Source of the DNA: an uncultured Bartonella sp.
GTDB lineage: Bacteria > Pseudomonadota > Alphaproteobacteria > Rhizobiales > Rhizobiaceae
Assembly (NCBI GenBank): GCA_946478235.1
Contig: CAMLBF010000002.1
Location: 186,001-250,000 of the forward strand
Direction: 5' to 3'
Length of the DNA: 64,000 nucleotides
The translations under genes were made by a program, and so were the position numbers. Of this stretch, positions 24,348 to 34,749 are shown piece by piece. The notes under the pieces were generated by a model. That model worked only from the letters and a program-made list of their open reading frames with translations. It did not search any database and was not told the origin of the DNA. Position 1 is the stretch's first letter. The number at the start of each line of letters is the position of its first letter.

Positions 24348-26771
24348 TTAGAACTTGGTTGAAACACCGAAGTTGAAGTTCTGTGTCCGGTCGCCTTTTT
24401 CCTTGGCAATAGGCCAAGCATAGTCGAAGCGTAATGGACCAAATGGTGACGCCCACATTAAGCTCACACCAGCCGATGCACGCCATGCATGACTGTCACC
24501 CGTTACAGGATTTTCATATGGTGCTGTTTCGCTTGATGGAGTATAGTTGTTATCATAGAGCGTCGCAGCATCAGTAAACACAGCACCACGCATACCCAAG
24601 CTATCAGGGACCACTGGCATTGGGAACTGAAGTTCTGCAGTAGCATTCATATAAGTTGTACCACCAAGGAAGTATTTGTCACCATCCAACGAACGCTGAC
24701 GTGGACCAATACCGTTATATTTGAAACCACGGATCATGTCAGAGTTGTTCTTAAACATATCAAAGATACGAACGCCGTCATCTCCGATTTCGTGAATATA
24801 ACCACCACCGACAGAAACAAGACCAACCAGATCATAAGTATCTGATATTGTCTTATACATCATAGCTTTACCAGTTGTCTTCAAGAAGTTGGCATCACCA
24901 CCGATACCTGCATATTCCTGAATACCACGAATAAAGAAGCCATCATGCGGGTTCTTCATGTCGTCAATAGAATTATATGTCAAACCATAGCTAACAGATG
25001 AGCGTATCCATGGACTATTTTCTGAAGCCTGAATAATTGCTCCAGAATAATCCTTCAACTTCTCTTCAATTTCAGTGGTACCAAACTTCTCTGCACGCTT
25101 AGCATACCGACCTTTATGATCAAGATTATATTCTTCCTGAACATAATTATACGCTATGTTACCTGTTAACTGCTCTGTGACAGGTATACCAAAACGAATT
25201 GTTCCGCCGCTTTGTTTAACATCATAGTCATCATTCATACGATATGTACGATGGAACAGATCAAAGCCTGCTGATAAGCGATACCCTAAGAAATATGGTT
25301 CCGTAAACGATAAGTTATAGTTACGAGCATCATCTTCACCAGCACCGGCACCAATACGAACATATTGGCCACGACCAAGGAAGTTACGTTCTGTAACAGA
25401 TGCTTCAACAGATGCACCCGGAGATTCACCACCTGTTGTATAACCGCCACCGATTGAGAACTCACCAGTCGATTTTTCTGTCACATCGACAACCAAAATG
25501 ACCTGATCTGGTTCTGTCCCCGGAGCTGTTGAAACATTTACAGTTTGGAAGAAACCAAGGCCTTCCAAGCGACGCTTAGCGCGTTGAACCATTGTCTGGT
25601 TATATGCGTCACCCTCGTTCAAATCCAATTCACGACGGATAACATAATCGCGTGTCTTATCATTGCCGCGGATCTCAATACGCTGAACATAAGCGCGCGG
25701 ACCTTGATCAATGTTATAAACAATTGAAATTGTGTGATTATTGAAGTCACGGTCACCACGTGGCTCAACTTTAGCAAATGCATAGCCTGAGTCTGCAACG
25801 CGATCGTTAATTGCCAATACCGAATCTTCAATACGCTTAGCACTATAAACATCACCTGAGTGTGTTTTTAGAGCTTTTTGCATGGTTTGCGTGTCAATAC
25901 CTTCAACAGTACTATCTACCTGAACATCACCAAGTTTGTACTTGGCACCTTCATCGATAACAAATTTAATTTTGTAAGAATTGCTTGCTTCATCAAATTG
26001 AGCATCAGCAGATACGATCTGGAAGTCCGCATAACCATGATTGAAGTAAAAACGACGCAGTGCTTCTTCATCGGCAGCCAAACGATCTTCACTATAGACG
26101 TCACCACGTGTCAACCAAGACAAGAAGTTGGAACGCTTGGTTGCGATAACATCGCGCAAGCGACGATTTCCGAATGCCTTGTTACCTTCAAAAGTAATAT
26201 CGTCAATCTTTGTCTTTTTACCTTCAGTGATTTTGAAGACAACGTTAACACGGCCTTGTCCCAAATCCACTGTTTGCGCGGTAACGGCTGTATCATTACG
26301 TCCAACATAACGATAAGCATCACGGATTGTCTGCTCATCAGCAGATAATTTTGCAGGATCAAAAGCCTCACGTGACTTCAACGAGATAACGCGTTGCAAG
26401 TCAGGATCTTTAATCTTCTTATTACCTTGGAACAGAACCTGATTAACAACTTCATATTCTTTAACGGAAACAACAAGCGTATTACCAGACTGATGCATCT
26501 TCACATCAGAAAATAGCCCCATTGCAAAAAGGCGTTTCAAACCTTCATCAATATCATTGCTGGAAAAATTCTTTCCAACCTTGATTCCGGTATTGTCGCG
26601 GATCGTCTGCGAATCGACGCGCTGGTTACCACGAACTTCGATTGACCGAACAACAGCAGCTTCAGCAGCCCCCGTTCCAATAATCGATACCGCCACGGTT
26701 GCCGGCACGGCCATAGCTACTGTAAGTGCGAGAGCAGATGCTGCGCTAAGAAATTTTGAATTCGCCGTCAT
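24348..26771 (-). CDS. bamA: Outer membrane protein assembly factor BamA
   Basis: 807-residue Omp85 protein that inserts beta-barrel proteins into the outer membrane. Signal peptide about 1-38 (ALALTVAMAVPATVAVSI then GTGAAEAA). Five POTRA domains begin with VVRSIEVRGNQRVDSQTIRD, and the barrel starts near STGEFSIGGGYTTGG. The loop 6 motif reads IRGFKYNGIGPRQ (VRGF/IRGF signature). The C-terminus ends in FNFGVSTKF with the terminal Phe recognised by the BAM complex. It lies downstream of rseP, as usual in alphaproteobacteria, with a 224-bp gap. Confidence 0.97.
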   Translation of the reverse strand: MTANSKFLSAASALALTVAMAVPATVAVSIIGTGAAEAAVVRSIEVRGNQRVDSQTIRDNTGIKVGKNFSSNDIDEGLKRLFAMGLFSDVKMHQSGNTLVVSVKEYEVVNQVLFQGNKKIKDPDLQRVISLKSREAFDPAKLSADEQTIRDAYRYVGRNDTAVTAQTVDLGQGRVNVVFKITEGKKTKIDDITFEGNKAFGNRRLRDVIATKRSNFLSWLTRGDVYSEDRLAADEEALRRFYFNHGYADFQIVSADAQFDEASNSYKIKFVIDEGAKYKLGDVQVDSTVEGIDTQTMQKALKTHSGDVYSAKRIEDSVLAINDRVADSGYAFAKVEPRGDRDFNNHTISIVYNIDQGPRAYVQRIEIRGNDKTRDYVIRRELDLNEGDAYNQTMVQRAKRRLEGLGFFQTVNVSTAPGTEPDQVILVVDVTEKSTGEFSIGGGYTTGGESPGASVEASVTERNFLGRGQYVRIGAGAGEDDARNYNLSFTEPYFLGYRLSAGFDLFHRTYRMNDDYDVKQSGGTIRFGIPVTEQLTGNIAYNYVQEEYNLDHKGRYAKRAEKFGTTEIEEKLKDYSGAIIQASENSPWIRSSVSYGLTYNSIDDMKNPHDGFFIRGIQEYAGIGGDANFLKTTGKAMMYKTISDTYDLVGLVSVGGGYIHEIGDDGVRIFDMFKNNSDMIRGFKYNGIGPRQRSLDGDKYFLGGTTYMNATAELQFPMPVVPDSLGMRGAVFTDAATLYDNNYTPSSETAPYENPVTGDSHAWRASAGVSLMWASPFGPLRFDYAWPIAKEKGDRTQNFNFGVSTKF

Positions 26772-26995
26772 TGGCTTCTTTACCCTTGTTTATGTTTCCG
26801 GACGCTAACGCCCAAAAATGCTTATACCACCCCTAATAACGAGTTTTTTTATACAAGCAAGACCTTCCGTTAAAATCTGCTTACTTCTTTACTCACCGTG
26901 GCATGTATGTCACGCCATTTATTAAATATGGTAAACAGTTTCCACCTTTATTTCTATAATTTGCATTATTTCACGAGGAAATTAGCATAACATAC

Positions 26996-28156
26996 TTAAA
27001 TAAACCAACACAAATAGTCATTTGATACAGCAAATATCATAAATGCCATAACAATAAAAAGACCAATGCTGAAAATAATTTCCTGTATACGTTTCGGAAC
27101 CGGCCTTCCAACCACCGCCTCTATCACATAAAAAACCAGATGTCCTCCATCTAGCGGTGGAAGAGGAAATAGGTTTATCAACCCAATACCGATAGATAGG
27201 AACGCCGTAAAATTCAACAGCGACATAAATCCAGATTCACTAACCTGCCATGCAATTGTTGCTGTTTTTGATGGACCGCTTAACTGGCAACGGTCTTCCC
27301 GCCCCGCAATTAACCTACCAATAAAGCGAACTGTTTGCACTACGATAAAGGCTGATCTGTCAAATGCCTCATGAACAGCGCCGAAAAAGCCATAAGTTAT
27401 GTGCTTCTGATATTTTGTATCAAGACGTTGTGGATTGTTTGGATCTGCTGGGGCTCCCGCTCCTATCATTCCAATGCGTACTTTATTACCAAAACCGTCA
27501 TCCCGTTCCGTAGGCTTTGGGGTGATCGTCAATGGAAAAGACTTTCCCTCACGCTCAATTTCAAAATTGATAGGATCGCCACCATGTAAAGATACATAAG
27601 CAATCAGATCATCGAAACTATCAACGGACTTACCGTCCATTTTTAAAAATCTATCGCCTTGTTTCAAACCAGCATTAATCGCTGGCGCACCTTCCACCAG
27701 AGAGCCGACGACTGGTTCTATGGCGACACGCCCATAAGAAAAGAAGAAAAACGATAAAACGACAACGGTAAAAAGTGCATTTGTAAAAGGGCCTGCAAAC
27801 ACAGTTGCAGCCCTTGCCCAAGCGCTGGCAGCTGCAAATGACCCCGGCATAGCTTTAGCAGACGGGTTGGTGGTCATGCTGGCAGCATCTTCATCACCAA
27901 CAAATTTCACGTAACCGCCTAGTGGTATAAGAGCCAATCGCCAATGAGTACCGCGTTTATCAGTATAACCACACAATTCGGGTCCAAACCCTAAGGAAAA
28001 AGCCGAGGCGCCAATACCGCACCACCGACCAACAAGGTAATGCCCCATCTCATGAACAAATATAATGACCATTATGGCGCCTATAACGCCAAGAACCCGC
28101 AAAGTGGGTACACCAAATTGAGTAATAAAGCCTAATATATCCAAAAATTGCCCCAC
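26996..28156 (-). CDS. rseP: Site-2 intramembrane metalloprotease RseP
   Basis: 386-residue zinc protease of regulated intramembrane proteolysis. The metal motif is FVHEMGHYLVGR in the first helix. A single PDZ domain is visible (GLKQGDRFLKMDGKSVDSFD). The third ligand motif is PLPPLDGGHLV near the C-terminus. E. coli RseP has two PDZ domains; alphaproteobacterial forms commonly have one. The start is GTG at 28156, two bases after the cdsA stop, with a weak ribosome site, so it relies on coupling. A TTG four codons on is possible. Confidence 0.94.
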   Translation of the reverse strand: MGQFLDILGFITQFGVPTLRVLGVIGAIMVIIFVHEMGHYLVGRWCGIGASAFSLGFGPELCGYTDKRGTHWRLALIPLGGYVKFVGDEDAASMTTNPSAKAMPGSFAAASAWARAATVFAGPFTNALFTVVVLSFFFFSYGRVAIEPVVGSLVEGAPAINAGLKQGDRFLKMDGKSVDSFDDLIAYVSLHGGDPINFEIEREGKSFPLTITPKPTERDDGFGNKVRIGMIGAGAPADPNNPQRLDTKYQKHITYGFFGAVHEAFDRSAFIVVQTVRFIGRLIAGREDRCQLSGPSKTATIAWQVSESGFMSLLNFTAFLSIGIGLINLFPLPPLDGGHLVFYVIEAVVGRPVPKRIQEIIFSIGLFIVMAFMIFAVSNDYLCWFI

Positions 28157-28158
28157 AA

Positions 28159-28980
28159 TCAGATCAAGTTAAACATATTGGAAGGAACATTCATATCAGA
28201 TGTAACAGCCCCAACAAAATAGAGCAAAACAGCAGCATAAACCAGACCGTCTACCCTATCCATAAAACCGCCATGTCCGGGAAGAAGCGTTCCAGAATCT
28301 TTAACGCCGAAATGTCGCTTGACCCATGACTCTGAAATATCACCAATTTGAGAAATGATAGACAGAGCAAGCGCCAATAACGGTATAAAATAGTTTGCCG
28401 GACTGGTATCTAAAGCCAGATATGCAACCAATGTACCGCCTGCAACACCGGCTAATGCACCGCCGATAGCACCGCTCCATGTTTTGTTTGGCGAAAAACG
28501 TGGGGCGAGCTTTGGTCCCCCGACAGCCCGTCCATTAAAATAGGCGGCAATATCTGTCCCCCAAACCACAGCATAAAGAAAGATGATCGCGCCAAAGCCA
28601 AAAGGTTCTTCTCCCCTTATATAAGCCAAAGACATAACTGGCAGTGTTGCATAAATATATCCACCAGCGACCCAGCCGGCATTGCGTCCTGAACATAATA
28701 CCATAATCAATGCTGAAATAATAATACAAATAAGAACAAGCAAAGCTGAATAATCAAAAACCAATAGATAGCCGAAGACCGCATAGGCAATGCATGCTAC
28801 AATTCTGGTTATAATTTGCCATTTTATTTTGGTGATCGTCATCCATTCATGCAGCACGAAGCCGCCAATGCACCACGAAAACAAGGCAAATGCAAAACCT
28901 CCGAGCCAAGTGAGCCATAGAGCAAAAGCTCCAAAAACCAAAGATGTCAAAATTCTCATAGCAAGGTTAGACATCTGCAC
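28159..28980 (-). CDS. cdsA: Phosphatidate cytidylyltransferase
   Basis: 273-residue integral membrane enzyme making CDP-diacylglycerol for all phospholipids. About eight hydrophobic helices are seen. The family signature is SWVKRHFGVKDSGTLLPGHG followed by GFMDRVDGL near the C-terminus. Located between uppS and rseP in the conserved frr-uppS-cdsA-rseP-bamA order. Confidence 0.96.
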   Translation of the reverse strand: MQMSNLAMRILTSLVFGAFALWLTWLGGFAFALFSWCIGGFVLHEWMTITKIKWQIITRIVACIAYAVFGYLLVFDYSALLVLICIIISALIMVLCSGRNAGWVAGGYIYATLPVMSLAYIRGEEPFGFGAIIFLYAVVWGTDIAAYFNGRAVGGPKLAPRFSPNKTWSGAIGGALAGVAGGTLVAYLALDTSPANYFIPLLALALSIISQIGDISESWVKRHFGVKDSGTLLPGHGGFMDRVDGLVYAAVLLYFVGAVTSDMNVPSNMFNLI

Positions 28981-29053
28981 TCCGATCGAAGCAAGCCTCC
29001 CAATAATAAACGGGCTTGATTATAATACTAGTTTCAACTTGAGAGCCAAACAC

Positions 29054-29776
29054 TTAGTTTGATCCCCTCTTCTTTTCATTAACTGCGCCAAAACGACGTT
29101 CTCTCGACCCAAATTCCATGACAGCCGCATCCAATGCGCTTTCGTTGAAATCAGGCCAATAACAAGGTGCGAAATACAATTCACTATAAGCGGATTGCCA
29201 AAGAAGAAAATTTGACAATCGTTGCTCTCCGCTTGTTCTAATAATCAAATCGGGATCAGGCATATTAAACGTATCCAAATAATCCGCGATATTGGTTTCA
29301 TTAATTTGATCTGCGGTAATTTTACCTTGAGAAATATTTTGCACTATTTTTTGCACGGCACGCGTTATTTCGCTACGCCCGCCATAGTTAAATGCCACCA
29401 CGAGATTAAGGCCGGTATTGTGGCTTGTCATTTGTTCCGCGTTGTCCAGCAAGGCCACAATATCCTTGGGCACGCCATTACGATCACCAATAATGTGAAT
29501 GCGGACATTTTGCGCATTCAATTCGGCCAAATCTCTTTTGATAAAAAGTTTTAATAGCCCCATCAAATGGCTGACTTCTTCAGCTGGGCGTGACCAATTT
29601 TCCGATGAAAAGGCGAAAACTGTTAGCCACTCGAGCCCCATACGACTCGAGTGTCTTACGATACGGTGCAACGTTTCCATACCAGCTTTATGCCCCGCAA
29701 TACGGGGAAGTCCGCGGGCACGAGCCCACCGACCATTTCCATCCATTATAATTGCGATGTGACGCGGGTATGGCAT
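29054..29776 (-). CDS. uppS: Undecaprenyl diphosphate synthase
   Basis: 240-residue cis-prenyltransferase making the C55 lipid carrier for peptidoglycan and O-antigen. Signature HIAIIMDGNGRWARARGLPR (catalytic Asp and diphosphate-binding residues) is at the N-terminus. FAFSSENWSRP and the C-terminal RTSGEQRLSNFLLWQSAYSE are conserved. It lies 27 bp downstream of frr. Confidence 0.97.
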   Translation of the reverse strand: MPYPRHIAIIMDGNGRWARARGLPRIAGHKAGMETLHRIVRHSSRMGLEWLTVFAFSSENWSRPAEEVSHLMGLLKLFIKRDLAELNAQNVRIHIIGDRNGVPKDIVALLDNAEQMTSHNTGLNLVVAFNYGGRSEITRAVQKIVQNISQGKITADQINETNIADYLDTFNMPDPDLIIRTSGEQRLSNFLLWQSAYSELYFAPCYWPDFNESALDAAVMEFGSRERRFGAVNEKKRGSN

Positions 29777-29803
29777 AAAACGTTCCTAACGGCTTGAATT
29801 GCC

Positions 29804-30364
29804 TTAGACTTGCATAATTTCTGCTTGTTTTGCCGCAAGAACCTTATCGGTTTCTGCAATCATATCATCAGTCAATTTTTGAATTTTTTCAGAAAGTCCG
29901 CGACTTTCATCCTGACTGATTTCGCTGTCTTTTTCAGCCTTTTTCAAAGTTTCCATACCATCGCGACGAACGTGACGAATTGCAACACGTGCTTGCTCGG
30001 CGTATTGCTGTGCGATCTTTGCCAATTCTTTACGACGTTCTTCGTTCAATTCCGGTAGAGGAATACGCAATGTTGTACCATCTGTTATTGGGTTTAAACC
30101 CAAAGCAGATTCTCTAATGGCGCGATCAACGGCACCAACCATTGTTTTATCCCAAACAGAAACTGATAGCATGCGAGGCTCAGGCACAGAAATATTAGCC
30201 ACCTGATTAAGTGGAACTGTTGAACCATAGGCTTCAATTGTAATTGGCTCTAACAGGCTTGTTGATGCACGCCCTGTGCGTAGACCTGCCAACTCATGTT
30301 TAAATGCGTTAATGGCGCCTTCCATACGGCGCTTGAGATCGTCGGTATTTGCAGCGTCACTCAT
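29804..30364 (-). CDS. frr: Ribosome recycling factor
   Basis: 186-residue RRF, which splits post-termination ribosomes with EF-G. Conserved segments are [40 protein letters not shown] and [17 protein letters not shown]. The length is standard. It follows pyrH by 35 bp in the rpsB-tsf-pyrH-frr translation block. Confidence 0.97.
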   Translation of the reverse strand: MSDAANTDDLKRRMEGAINAFKHELAGLRTGRASTSLLEPITIEAYGSTVPLNQVANISVPEPRMLSVSVWDKTMVGAVDRAIRESALGLNPITDGTTLRIPLPELNEERRKELAKIAQQYAEQARVAIRHVRRDGMETLKKAEKDSEISQDESRGLSEKIQKLTDDMIAETDKVLAAKQAEIMQV

Positions 30365-30399
30365 ATTCGTACTCCTTCAGATTACTTGCGGGATGTGTA

Positions 30400-31119
30400 T
30401 TACTCGGATACCACTGTAAATCGCCCAGTACCATTCAATATATTCACCAATCCGCCTTTTTCATGAATTGAATAAACAATTATTGGCACATGATTTTCAC
30501 GCGCCAAGGCAACAGCGGTTGTATCCATAACTAAAAGACCACGATTAAGAACCTCTTGATGGGTTAATCTGTCAAAACGTGTTGCTGTTGGATCTTTCTT
30601 AGGGTCAGCCGAATATATGCCATCAACCTGAGTGCCTTTGATGAGAACATCTGCACCAATTTCCGCGGCGCGAAGTGCTGCGGCCGAATCTGTTGTGAAG
30701 AAAGGATTGCCTGTTCCGCCGGCAAAAATAACAACTTTTCCCTGATTCATGTAACTGATAGCCTTGCGTTGCGAAAAGCTTTCGCAAATTTGCGGCATGG
30801 CAATAGCTGACAACATGACCGCTTCGACGCCAAGTTTGGTCAAAGAGGTCCGCAACGCGAGCGAATTGATAGCAGTTGCCAACATACCCATATGATCGCC
30901 AGTGACGCGATCGCCACCTCTTGAAGCAACAGCAACACCGCGGAAAATATTGCCACCACCAATCACGATGCCAACTTCAACACCCATTGCTCTGGCATCT
31001 GCTATATCCATTGCTATACGATCAACGACAGATACGTCGATACCAAAACTTTGTCCTCCCATCAGCGCTTCACCAGAAGCTTTTAACAAAATACGTTTGT
31101 ACTGTGGGGTATCAGTCAT
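30400..31119 (-). CDS. pyrH: UMP kinase
   Basis: 239-residue hexameric UMP kinase of the amino acid kinase fold. Signatures are RILLKASGEALMG at the N-terminus, GIVIGGGNIFRG, RGGDRVTGDHMGMLAT and FAGGTGNPFFTTDSAAALRA. It supplies UDP for nucleotide and cell wall precursor synthesis. Usual neighbour of tsf and frr. Confidence 0.97.
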   Translation of the reverse strand: MTDTPQYKRILLKASGEALMGGQSFGIDVSVVDRIAMDIADARAMGVEVGIVIGGGNIFRGVAVASRGGDRVTGDHMGMLATAINSLALRTSLTKLGVEAVMLSAIAMPQICESFSQRKAISYMNQGKVVIFAGGTGNPFFTTDSAAALRAAEIGADVLIKGTQVDGIYSADPKKDPTATRFDRLTHQEVLNRGLLVMDTTAVALARENHVPIIVYSIHEKGGLVNILNGTGRFTVVSE

Positions 31120-31164
31120 CGGTAGTCTCCAATATTGAAATTCTTTTTTTGACCTCGATACACG

Positions 31165-31195
31165 AAGGGCACTGCGTTGTCACGCAATGCCCCTT
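31165..31195. other. Hairpin in the tsf-pyrH spacer
   Basis: AAGGGCACTGCG and CGCAATGCCCCTT can pair across a six-base loop. On the transcribed minus strand the internal mismatch becomes a U-G pair, giving a continuous stem of about ten pairs. No T-run follows. It may be a partial terminator or RNase site lowering pyrH expression relative to tsf. Confidence 0.5.
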
Positions 31196-31262
31196 ATAAG
31201 ACTTATTTTTTCTAATACAATTCAGTGCAAAAAACTGATTTGATTAAAAAAGAATAAAAAGT

Positions 31263-32186
31263 TTAGCCTTTTACAGCAGCTGCTACTTCTGCCGCAAAAT
31301 CTGTTTCTTCTTTTTCGATTCCTTCACCCAAACCGAAGCGGATAAAGCCTGTGACTTTAGCAGGTGCACCGATGGTCTTTTCAGCTTCTTTCAAAGCTTC
31401 ACTAACTGTTTGGTCAGGATTCATAACGAAAGCTTGAGAAAGCAAAACAACTTCCTCGTAAAACTTGCGCATACGACCTTCAACCATCTTTTCTACGATG
31501 TTTGCTGGCTTGCCTGATTGCTGAGCTTGTTCTGCGTAAATTGCTTTTTCACGCTCAACTGCAGCAGGATCAACTTCCTCAGGTGTTAAAGCCAAAGGAT
31601 TGGCAGCAGCAACATGCATAGCAACCTGACGACCGAATGCAGCAGCAGCTTCTTTATCACCCGTGGTTTCGATAGCAACGAGAACGCCGATTTTACCCAA
31701 ACCGTCGCCAATACCATTATGGATATATGTTGCAACAACACCGTTATCGACTGACAACTGGGCTGAACGGCGGAATGTCATATTTTCACCGATCTTGCCA
31801 ATTGCGTCCTTAATTGTTTCTTTTACAGATTTACCTGAATTCGGGTAAGCGGATTCTGAAATCTTTTCCAATGTGCCGTCGGTTGACAATGCAGCTTGAG
31901 CGACATTGCGGACAATATCTTGGAAAGCATCGTTACGAGCAACAAAGTCTGTTTCTGAGTTAACTTCAACCAAAACAGCCTTGTTACCATTAGAAGCGAC
32001 ACCGATAAGACCTTCAGCAGCTGTACGACCAGCCTTCTTATCAGCCTTTGCGATACCTTTTTTACGAAGCCAGTCAACAGCTGCTTCCATATCACCATTA
32101 GTTTCAGCCAAAGCTGCCTTGCAATCCATCATGCCGGCGCCTGACAATTCACGAAGTTCTTTTACCTGTGCTGCGGTAATGCTCAT
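31263..32186 (-). CDS. tsf: Elongation factor Ts
   Basis: 307-residue nucleotide exchange factor for EF-Tu. The N-terminal UBA-like domain reads [19 protein letters not shown]. The core motif [13 protein letters not shown] contacts EF-Tu. Coiled-coil region and C-terminal helices are present. Full length for an alphaproteobacterial EF-Ts. It is co-transcribed with rpsB, 117 bp downstream of it. Confidence 0.97.
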   Translation of the reverse strand: MSITAAQVKELRELSGAGMMDCKAALAETNGDMEAAVDWLRKKGIAKADKKAGRTAAEGLIGVASNGNKAVLVEVNSETDFVARNDAFQDIVRNVAQAALSTDGTLEKISESAYPNSGKSVKETIKDAIGKIGENMTFRRSAQLSVDNGVVATYIHNGIGDGLGKIGVLVAIETTGDKEAAAAFGRQVAMHVAAANPLALTPEEVDPAAVEREKAIYAEQAQQSGKPANIVEKMVEGRMRKFYEEVVLLSQAFVMNPDQTVSEALKEAEKTIGAPAKVTGFIRFGLGEGIEKEETDFAAEVAAAVKG

Positions 32187-32303
32187 ATTTGCCTCTTTAT
32201 TCTATAAAGGAGAAAGCGTGCAAAGGATTATTCCTCGGCACGCCTACAACCTAGATTCTAGCAACTTTAACACCCTGATTTAATCAAGGTGCTATATCCT
32301 GAA

Positions 32304-33077
32304 TTATTCTGCAGCAGGCGTTGCTGCTTCTAATGCGGGTTCTGCCGGTGCTTCAACTTGTGCACCCAGATCAACACCCATAGCTCCTTGCTGACGTGCA
32401 ATACCATCAAGTGCTGCTTTAGCAACAAGATCGCAATAGAGCGCAATTGCGCGTGATGCATCGTCGTTACCAGGAATTGGATAATCGATATTATCTGGAT
32501 CACAATTTGTATCGATAACAGCAACAACAGGTATACCAAGACGCTTAGCTTCCTGGATAGCAATCGATTCTTTATTTGTGTCGATGATGAACATAAGATC
32601 AGGAACTGATCCCATATCCTTGATACCGCCAAGAGCGCGGTTCAATTTTTCACGGTCATGCTCAAGGTTGAGACGTTCTTTCTTGGTGAAGCCTTGTGCT
32701 TCATTGGCAAGAATTTCATCAACTTTACGCAAACGCTGGATAGAGTTGGAAATTGTTTTCCAGTTTGTCAACATACCACCAAGCCAACGGGCGTTAACAT
32801 AATACTGGGCTGAGCGATTTGCTGCATCTGCAATAATATCTGATGCTTGGCGCTTTGTACCAACAAAAAGAACACGACCACCGCGTGCAACAGTATCTGA
32901 AACCACTTTCAAAGCGTTGTGAAGTAGTGGAACAGTCTGTGCCAAATCAATGATATGAATATTATTGCGTTGTCCGTAAATATACGGAGCCATCTTTGGA
33001 TTCCAACGATGTGTTTGGTGACCAAAGTGAACACCAGCTTCCAAAAGCTGGCGCATTGTAAAATCTGGCAATGCCAT
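32304..33077 (-). CDS. rpsB: Small ribosomal subunit protein uS2
   Basis: 257-residue S2. Conserved stretches are [61 protein letters not shown] and [20 protein letters not shown]. The C-terminal tail is rich in Ala, Pro and Glu, as in other alphaproteobacteria. The 206 bp upstream contain a small dyad (GGCAGTTATCTGCC) that could take part in autoregulation by S2. That role is inference. Confidence 0.97.
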   Translation of the reverse strand: MALPDFTMRQLLEAGVHFGHQTHRWNPKMAPYIYGQRNNIHIIDLAQTVPLLHNALKVVSDTVARGGRVLFVGTKRQASDIIADAANRSAQYYVNARWLGGMLTNWKTISNSIQRLRKVDEILANEAQGFTKKERLNLEHDREKLNRALGGIKDMGSVPDLMFIIDTNKESIAIQEAKRLGIPVVAVIDTNCDPDNIDYPIPGNDDASRAIALYCDLVAKAALDGIARQQGAMGVDLGAQVEAPAEPALEAATPAAE

Positions 33078-33283
33078 TTCTTTATCCTTTCCGGTTGAAC
33101 CTCCACGGAAAGAGGCAGATAACTGCCACCGGCGGACAAAAATGGATTTCTCCCATTTTTACCCTGTTTCCGTGTGTGGAATGCGTGCTAATTAAGCAAA
33201 AAGACAATGACTTTCAAGTCTTTTCTACCGTTTGTTTGCGCTTGTTTGCTATTATTGGCCATTAATCTCTAAAATTGATGGCT

Positions 33284-34126
33284 TCAACGTGCTTTATTGC
33301 GGTCTATTTTACAATCTGCGGATTTGGATGACGTAGGCGTGATTTGCAGACTCTTCATCTTGCCGCGGATTGAAAAATTGCCGTAATCCATGACTAGATC
33401 GCGCGTTATGCCATTTTCATAAAGATCAAAACTTGTCCGATAGACCGGCAAACCGTCCTGATTTTCCTTGTCATTAAAATAAGAGATAGTTACCGGCCAA
33501 TAACTTTCTGTTCCAAGTTTGCCCATAACTTTTGTTTCCGAATCTTCAATTGGTGTTTTCTTGTCACCAATGACAACACTGATATCGGTTGTGCGATCAG
33601 CATCATCAGACCCGTCATACAATATGGTACGATAAAAATGTTTGCCGGCGCGTGCCTTTTTGATGATGTCTTCTGTTTGTACTGTCGGAAACTCGGCTAC
33701 TTTTAGTTTATGTTCAACTTCGTCTGGCTTTTTTAATGTGACAATTAATTGATCTTTGACGATCTTGGCTGTCCCATCTGTTTCCGCTGGCGCATCATTA
33801 TCTATCTTTGTTTTAGTGGAAAAATGAAACTCTTTACCATCGCCTGCCTCAAAGCTTGTGGTTTGCTGATCGGTCAGGCGGTTGGTTCCATCTTCCATAC
33901 CAATACGTGTGACAAAGCGAAAATGGGTGGTATAACCTTCACAGTGAGAACCAGAAAACTCATATGCCATACGGCCGCTAACACCAGTTATTCCAGACTT
34001 GTCGGCAGCATTTTCCAACTGCAAATCATAGATTGCCAAATGTGATGCCATAACAAGCGGCTCTTCAGCAAATGCCAAACAGCTTGTTGCGGCATAAAAA
34101 AACATCGTAAAAAGAGTTCTGGACAT
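33284..34126 (-). CDS. eipB: EipB/DUF1849 periplasmic envelope-integrity protein
   Basis: 280 residues with a signal peptide (MFFYAATSCLAFA). It matches the DUF1849/EipB family of Hyphomicrobiales: a start like ASHLAIYDLQL, then SGRMAYEFSGSHCEGYTTHF, then ESYWPVTISYF and a C-terminal SADCKIDR. The two cysteines (in SHCEG and ADCKI) correspond to the conserved disulfide reported for Brucella EipB, which is needed for envelope stability. Monocistronic, downstream of the RidA gene on the opposite strand. Confidence 0.85.
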   Translation of the reverse strand: MSRTLFTMFFYAATSCLAFAEEPLVMASHLAIYDLQLENAADKSGITGVSGRMAYEFSGSHCEGYTTHFRFVTRIGMEDGTNRLTDQQTTSFEAGDGKEFHFSTKTKIDNDAPAETDGTAKIVKDQLIVTLKKPDEVEHKLKVAEFPTVQTEDIIKKARAGKHFYRTILYDGSDDADRTTDISVVIGDKKTPIEDSETKVMGKLGTESYWPVTISYFNDKENQDGLPVYRTSFDLYENGITRDLVMDYGNFSIRGKMKSLQITPTSSKSADCKIDRNKAR

Positions 34127-34284
34127 TCGGCTTGTTCCTAATTTTGCGCTATTTCACAATATTATATAAAAGACATTTAAAGCGAGTAAATTTGTTTTTT
34201 TATCATCGTATTTTAATTCGCATTTTATTGTTTGCTGAAATGCGTTATGGAGCAAACACAATCTAATGTTGAAAGAGGTAGACA

Positions 34285-34746
34285 ATGTCAGAAACCATAG
34301 ATAGCCGTTTACAAAAACTTGGTATTGAAATTCCGGAAGCTGTACAACCTGTCGCCAATTACGTAACAGCTGTACGCTCTGGCAATCAGCTTTTTATTTC
34401 AGGTCAATTGCCACTTTCTGGCGGAAAGCCTGTCGCTGTCGGTAAAGTTGGTAGAACTGTAAGCCCTGCCCAAGCGAAGAAATCGGCTGAAGCCTGTGCA
34501 ATCAATATTCTTGCGCAAGCCAAAGCAGCCTTAGGCTCGCTTGATAAAATCAAACGCGTTGTCAAAGTTACGGCTTTTGTAGCCGCTGACCCGAATTTTA
34601 CCGATATTCCACAGATCGCCAATGGCGCTTCTGACCTTTTTGTCAATGTATTGGGTGAAATTGGCAAACATGCCCGATCTGCCGTTGGTGTAGCAGCACT
34701 ACCTATGGATGTTCCCGTAGAAGTTGAAGCAATTCTGGAAGTTTAA
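34285..34746 (+). CDS. RidA family protein (YjgF-like)
   Basis: 153-residue Rid-family protein. Conserved Arg in HARSAVGVAALPMDVPVEVE is the imine/enamine-binding residue of active RidA deaminases. GNQLFISGQLP is at the expected place. The N-terminal extension (residues 1-25) is typical of the longer alphaproteobacterial subgroup. Ribosome site GAAAGAGG precedes ATG 34285. It begins a three-gene run with the GDPD-like and HIT genes, only 3 bp before the next start. Confidence 0.88.
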   Translation: MSETIDSRLQKLGIEIPEAVQPVANYVTAVRSGNQLFISGQLPLSGGKPVAVGKVGRTVSPAQAKKSAEACAINILAQAKAALGSLDKIKRVVKVTAFVAADPNFTDIPQIANGASDLFVNVLGEIGKHARSAVGVAALPMDVPVEVEAILEV

Positions 34747-34749
34747 CGG